Assembly: GCA_946482625.1 (NCBI GenBank) | Contig: CAMLSH010000023.1 | Location: forward strand, 1-16,706 | Length of the DNA stretch: 16,706 nt | Source: an uncultured Opitutaceae bacterium | GTDB taxonomy: Bacteria > Verrucomicrobiota > Verrucomicrobiae > Opitutales > Opitutaceae | Direction of reading: 5' to 3' | Shown here: one piece after another, positions 14,605 to 16,706 of the stretch | Layout: each line of letters opens with the position of its first letter | Numbering within the stretch: the first letter of the stretch is position 1 | Notes under the pieces: model-generated | The model's database searches: none | What the model was told of the DNA's origin: nothing | Seen by the model: the letters and a program-made list of their open reading frames with translations, nothing else | Made by a program: the position numbers and the translations under genes

Positions 14605-16706
14605 TCAGGCCTGGGTGCCGTAGTATTTTTTGTAGCTCCGGTAGTAGCGGTAGTTCGAGTAGTACTCGATGCGGCGGGTGGAGAGGCCGTTGAGGACGAT
14701 GCCGAGGATGTCGTTGCGACCGTTATGGAGCGCGCGGATGTAGAGCTTGATGTGTTTGCGGTAGGCTTTGTTGAAGCGGCAGACGTAGAGAACTTCGTCG
14801 GTGCGCTCGGCGATCAGCAACGAGTCGGTGACGGCGCCCATCGGCGGGGAATCGACCACGATGAGGTCGAAGTGTTTTTTCAGGCGCCCGAGGAGCTGAC
14901 CGAAGGCGGGGTTTTCTAGAATCTCGGTGGGGATCTTCGAGCGGCCGCCGGAGCAGAGCAGCGAGAGATTTTCGCCGAGTTTAGTGATGCCGAGGTGTTC
15001 GTTTTGGGTGAGGTCGCCGTCGAGCGAGGCGCCGCGTTCGAACCAGGTGATGAGGCCCGCGTCGTTTGGCTGGTTGAAGTGGCGGTGGATCATCGGGCGG
15101 CGCAGATCGCAATCGACGAGCAGGGTGCGTTTACCGTGGCGGGCGAAGCTGGCGGCGAGGTTGCACGAGACGAGGGTTTTGCCTTCACCGGGGATCGTGG
15201 AGGTGACGAGGATCGCCTTGGGGAAATCGAGCTTCGAGTGAATCTTCACCGAGCTGTAAACGCTGAGGAACGACTCGACGCCGGGAGTTTCCTGGTTCTT
15301 CAGGACGAGCGAGTACTTGTCGTTGTCTTTGAGCGCGGAGAGATCGGGGACGATGCCCAGGAGGTTGACGCCGATGAAGTGCTCGACGTCCCAGGAACTC
15401 TTGATGCGGTCGTCTATAAAGCTGAGGCCGATGGCGACGCCGACGAAGACGAGGACGAAGAGGCCGATGCTGGTTTTGGCGATGGAACGGATGTCGGGCG
15501 TGTAAGGCGCCCCGGCGGGTGTGGCGGGATCGAGCGGACGGACGGAGATGCGTTCGAGATTGCTGCTGGTAGTGGCCTGGCTGAGACGGTCGAGGATCTG
15601 CGTGTAATTGGCCTTCGCGACGGCGGCCTGGTTTTCGTAGCTCTTGAAGTCGATGGAGAGATCGCGGAGGCGGAGCTGTTCTTTTTCGTGCGCGGCGTAT
15701 TCTTGTTCGAGGGATTTTTCGTTGGCGCGGGATTTTTCGAGGCTGGCGAGCAGGTCGGCGATCGCGAGGTCGGTGGCGCGTGCGAGTTGTTCGCGGGCGG
15801 CGCTAATGGATTTCTCCAGCTCGATCATCTTCGGGTGGCGTTCGAAGTAGCGCTGGGCGAGGACGGTTCGCTGGCGGGTGAGTTCGGAGAGCTGGCCACT
15901 GACCGCGGGGATGGTGCCGTGGTTGGCGATGGCGGCGACTTCGAGGAGATTGCGGCCGTCTTTTTTGAAGGCGACGATCTGGTTGTTGAGCTCTTCGAGC
16001 TGGAGGCGTTCGAGGCGTGCGGTCGAGAGGGCGGCGTTCACGGTTTTGAGGCGGTCGCCGACGATGTTGACGCTGCTATCGAGCGACACGAGGCGGTGTT
16101 GCTGCATGTAGGCCTGGAGGCGCTGGTCGGCGACCTCGACCTCTTTGCGAAGCTGTTCGGCGCGGGTGCGGAGGGATGCGACGGCGTATTCATTTTTCCC
16201 GCCAACGTTCATGAGGAGGTCCTGCATGAACTGGTCAACGTAGCGGTTGGCGATGAGTGCAGCGCCTTCGGGCGAACGGTGGCTGGCGGTGATGCTGATG
16301 AGGAAACTGTTTTTGATCGGCTGCACGAAAATGCTACCGATGGCGTCGTGAATCGAAGGCGGCGGCTCGCCGGGTTTGAGCGTGGCGAGGTAGGGCTGCT
16401 GGAGCAGTTTCACTTCGGCGGGAGAAAGCGACTGGATGACTTTGCCGCGGAGTTTGGCGCTGCCGAGAACCTGCAAGTAGGTGTTGAGCTCGATGTCGCT
16501 GGTGACGGAGATGTCCACGACCTCCTGGGACGTGACGATTTTCTCGGGCTTCTCGATCTGCATGGTGGCCCGGCTTTGATACAGGGGCTCGGCGCGGGCC
16601 TTCAGATAACCGTAGCCGATGGCGACGATCAGGGCGAGGGGCAGGGCGATCCAGATGCGTTCGCGCAGGATGATCAGGTAATCGCGCAGGGTGCGCCGCT
16701 CGACCA
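14605..16706 (-). CDS. Wzc/GumC-type polysaccharide co-polymerase with BY-kinase, 5' end cut by window edge
   Basis: The frame is open from the stop to the right edge (699 visible residues). The ATG at 16563 is not the real start: 47 more in-frame codons upstream encode the N-terminal Wzz region, with RDYLIILRERIW and a membrane helix (IALPLALIVAIGYGYL). A long periplasmic coiled coil follows, then TM2 (TSIGLFVLVFVGVAIGL, near 15430-15480). The cytoplasmic BY-kinase has Walker A PGEGKT (about 15170-15205), Walker A' LLVDCDLRRP (about 15095-15125) and Walker B LIVVDSPP (about 14845-14870). The tail carries eight tyrosines in the last 20 residues, the autophosphorylation cluster. The protein controls chain length and export of exopolysaccharide or capsule at the inner membrane. 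The rest of the locus should lie to the right. Confidence 0.95.
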   Translation of the reverse strand, partial: VERRTLRDYLIILRERIWIALPLALIVAIGYGYLKARAEPLYQSRATMQIEKPEKIVTSQEVVDISVTSDIELNTYLQVLGSAKLRGKVIQSLSPAEVKLLQQPYLATLKPGEPPPSIHDAIGSIFVQPIKNSFLISITASHRSPEGAALIANRYVDQFMQDLLMNVGGKNEYAVASLRTRAEQLRKEVEVADQRLQAYMQQHRLVSLDSSVNIVGDRLKTVNAALSTARLERLQLEELNNQIVAFKKDGRNLLEVAAIANHGTIPAVSGQLSELTRQRTVLAQRYFERHPKMIELEKSISAAREQLARATDLAIADLLASLEKSRANEKSLEQEYAAHEKEQLRLRDLSIDFKSYENQAAVAKANYTQILDRLSQATTSSNLERISVRPLDPATPAGAPYTPDIRSIAKTSIGLFVLVFVGVAIGLSFIDDRIKSSWDVEHFIGVNLLGIVPDLSALKDNDKYSLVLKNQETPGVESFLSVYSSVKIHSKLDFPKAILVTSTIPGEGKTLVSCNLAASFARHGKRTLLVDCDLRRPMIHRHFNQPNDAGLITWFERGASLDGDLTQNEHLGITKLGENLSLLCSGGRSKIPTEILENPAFGQLLGRLKKHFDLIVVDSPPMGAVTDSLLIAERTDEVLYVCRFNKAYRKHIKLYIRALHNGRNDILGIVLNGLSTRRIEYYSNYRYYRSYKKYYGTQA

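Noticed and set aside
16561..16563. ATG at 16563 as the start of the co-polymerase gene
   Set aside because: Upstream in-frame codons encode the typical Wzz N-terminus with the first membrane helix, so the gene continues past the window edge.
1..16706. CRISPR arrays, tRNA/rRNA genes, insertion sequences, prophage or defence genes
   Set aside because: I saw no regularly spaced repeats, no cloverleaf-type sequences, no transposase or integrase reading, and no defence-type domains.

Overview
The window reads as a fragment of a high-GC Gram-negative chromosome. Its gene types and style (propeller-type sensor kinases, HAMP-less chemoreceptors, LpxI-type lipid A enzyme, C-rich leaders without Shine-Dalgarno motifs) fit Verrucomicrobiota, most likely Opitutaceae. 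That placement is inference from style, not a database match. An outer membrane is implied by lpxI and by the Wzc/GumC-type exopolysaccharide co-polymerase.

Block 1 (1-6146, minus strand) is a sensory operon of three genes read right to left and joined by two 4-nt overlaps. It encodes (i) a 1256-residue sensor kinase with about 14 propeller repeats, a Y_Y_Y domain, one membrane segment, PAS, HisKA and HATPase; (ii) a single-domain Rcp1-like response regulator; (iii) a receiver protein with at least four PAS domains whose C-terminal end lies beyond base 1. It resembles a Bacteroidetes-type hybrid two-component system split into pieces, with no DNA-binding output visible.

Block 2 (6147-6638) is a non-coding gap of about 490 bp with several short inverted repeats.

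Block 3 (6639-13421) is a signalling island. An OmpR/PhoB-type regulator (minus strand) is divergent from cheW and three chemoreceptor genes (plus strand). The 150-bp divergent gap holds a 7-4-7 direct repeat of the PhoB/OmpR-box type and a perfect 12-bp palindrome. The receptors share closely related cytoplasmic signalling domains without HAMP but have three different sensory domains: 4HB, a Tll0287/DUF3365-type domain with a CxxCH haem motif, and 4HB plus a zinc-binding CZB domain. No cheA, cheY, cheR or cheB lies in the window, so these receptors must join a kinase encoded elsewhere. The first and third receptors end in the same pentapeptide, HFRDL.

Block 4 (13422-16706) is envelope biosynthesis on the minus strand: a convergent terminator-like hairpin, lpxI, a pair of REP-like palindromes, and the 3' part of a Wzc/GumC-type co-polymerase fused to a BY-kinase. 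The last gene runs off the right edge.

The most interesting material is the receptor trio (redox haem plus zinc sensing, shared novel tail), the split propeller-kinase operon, and the candidate autoregulatory box between the regulator and cheW.
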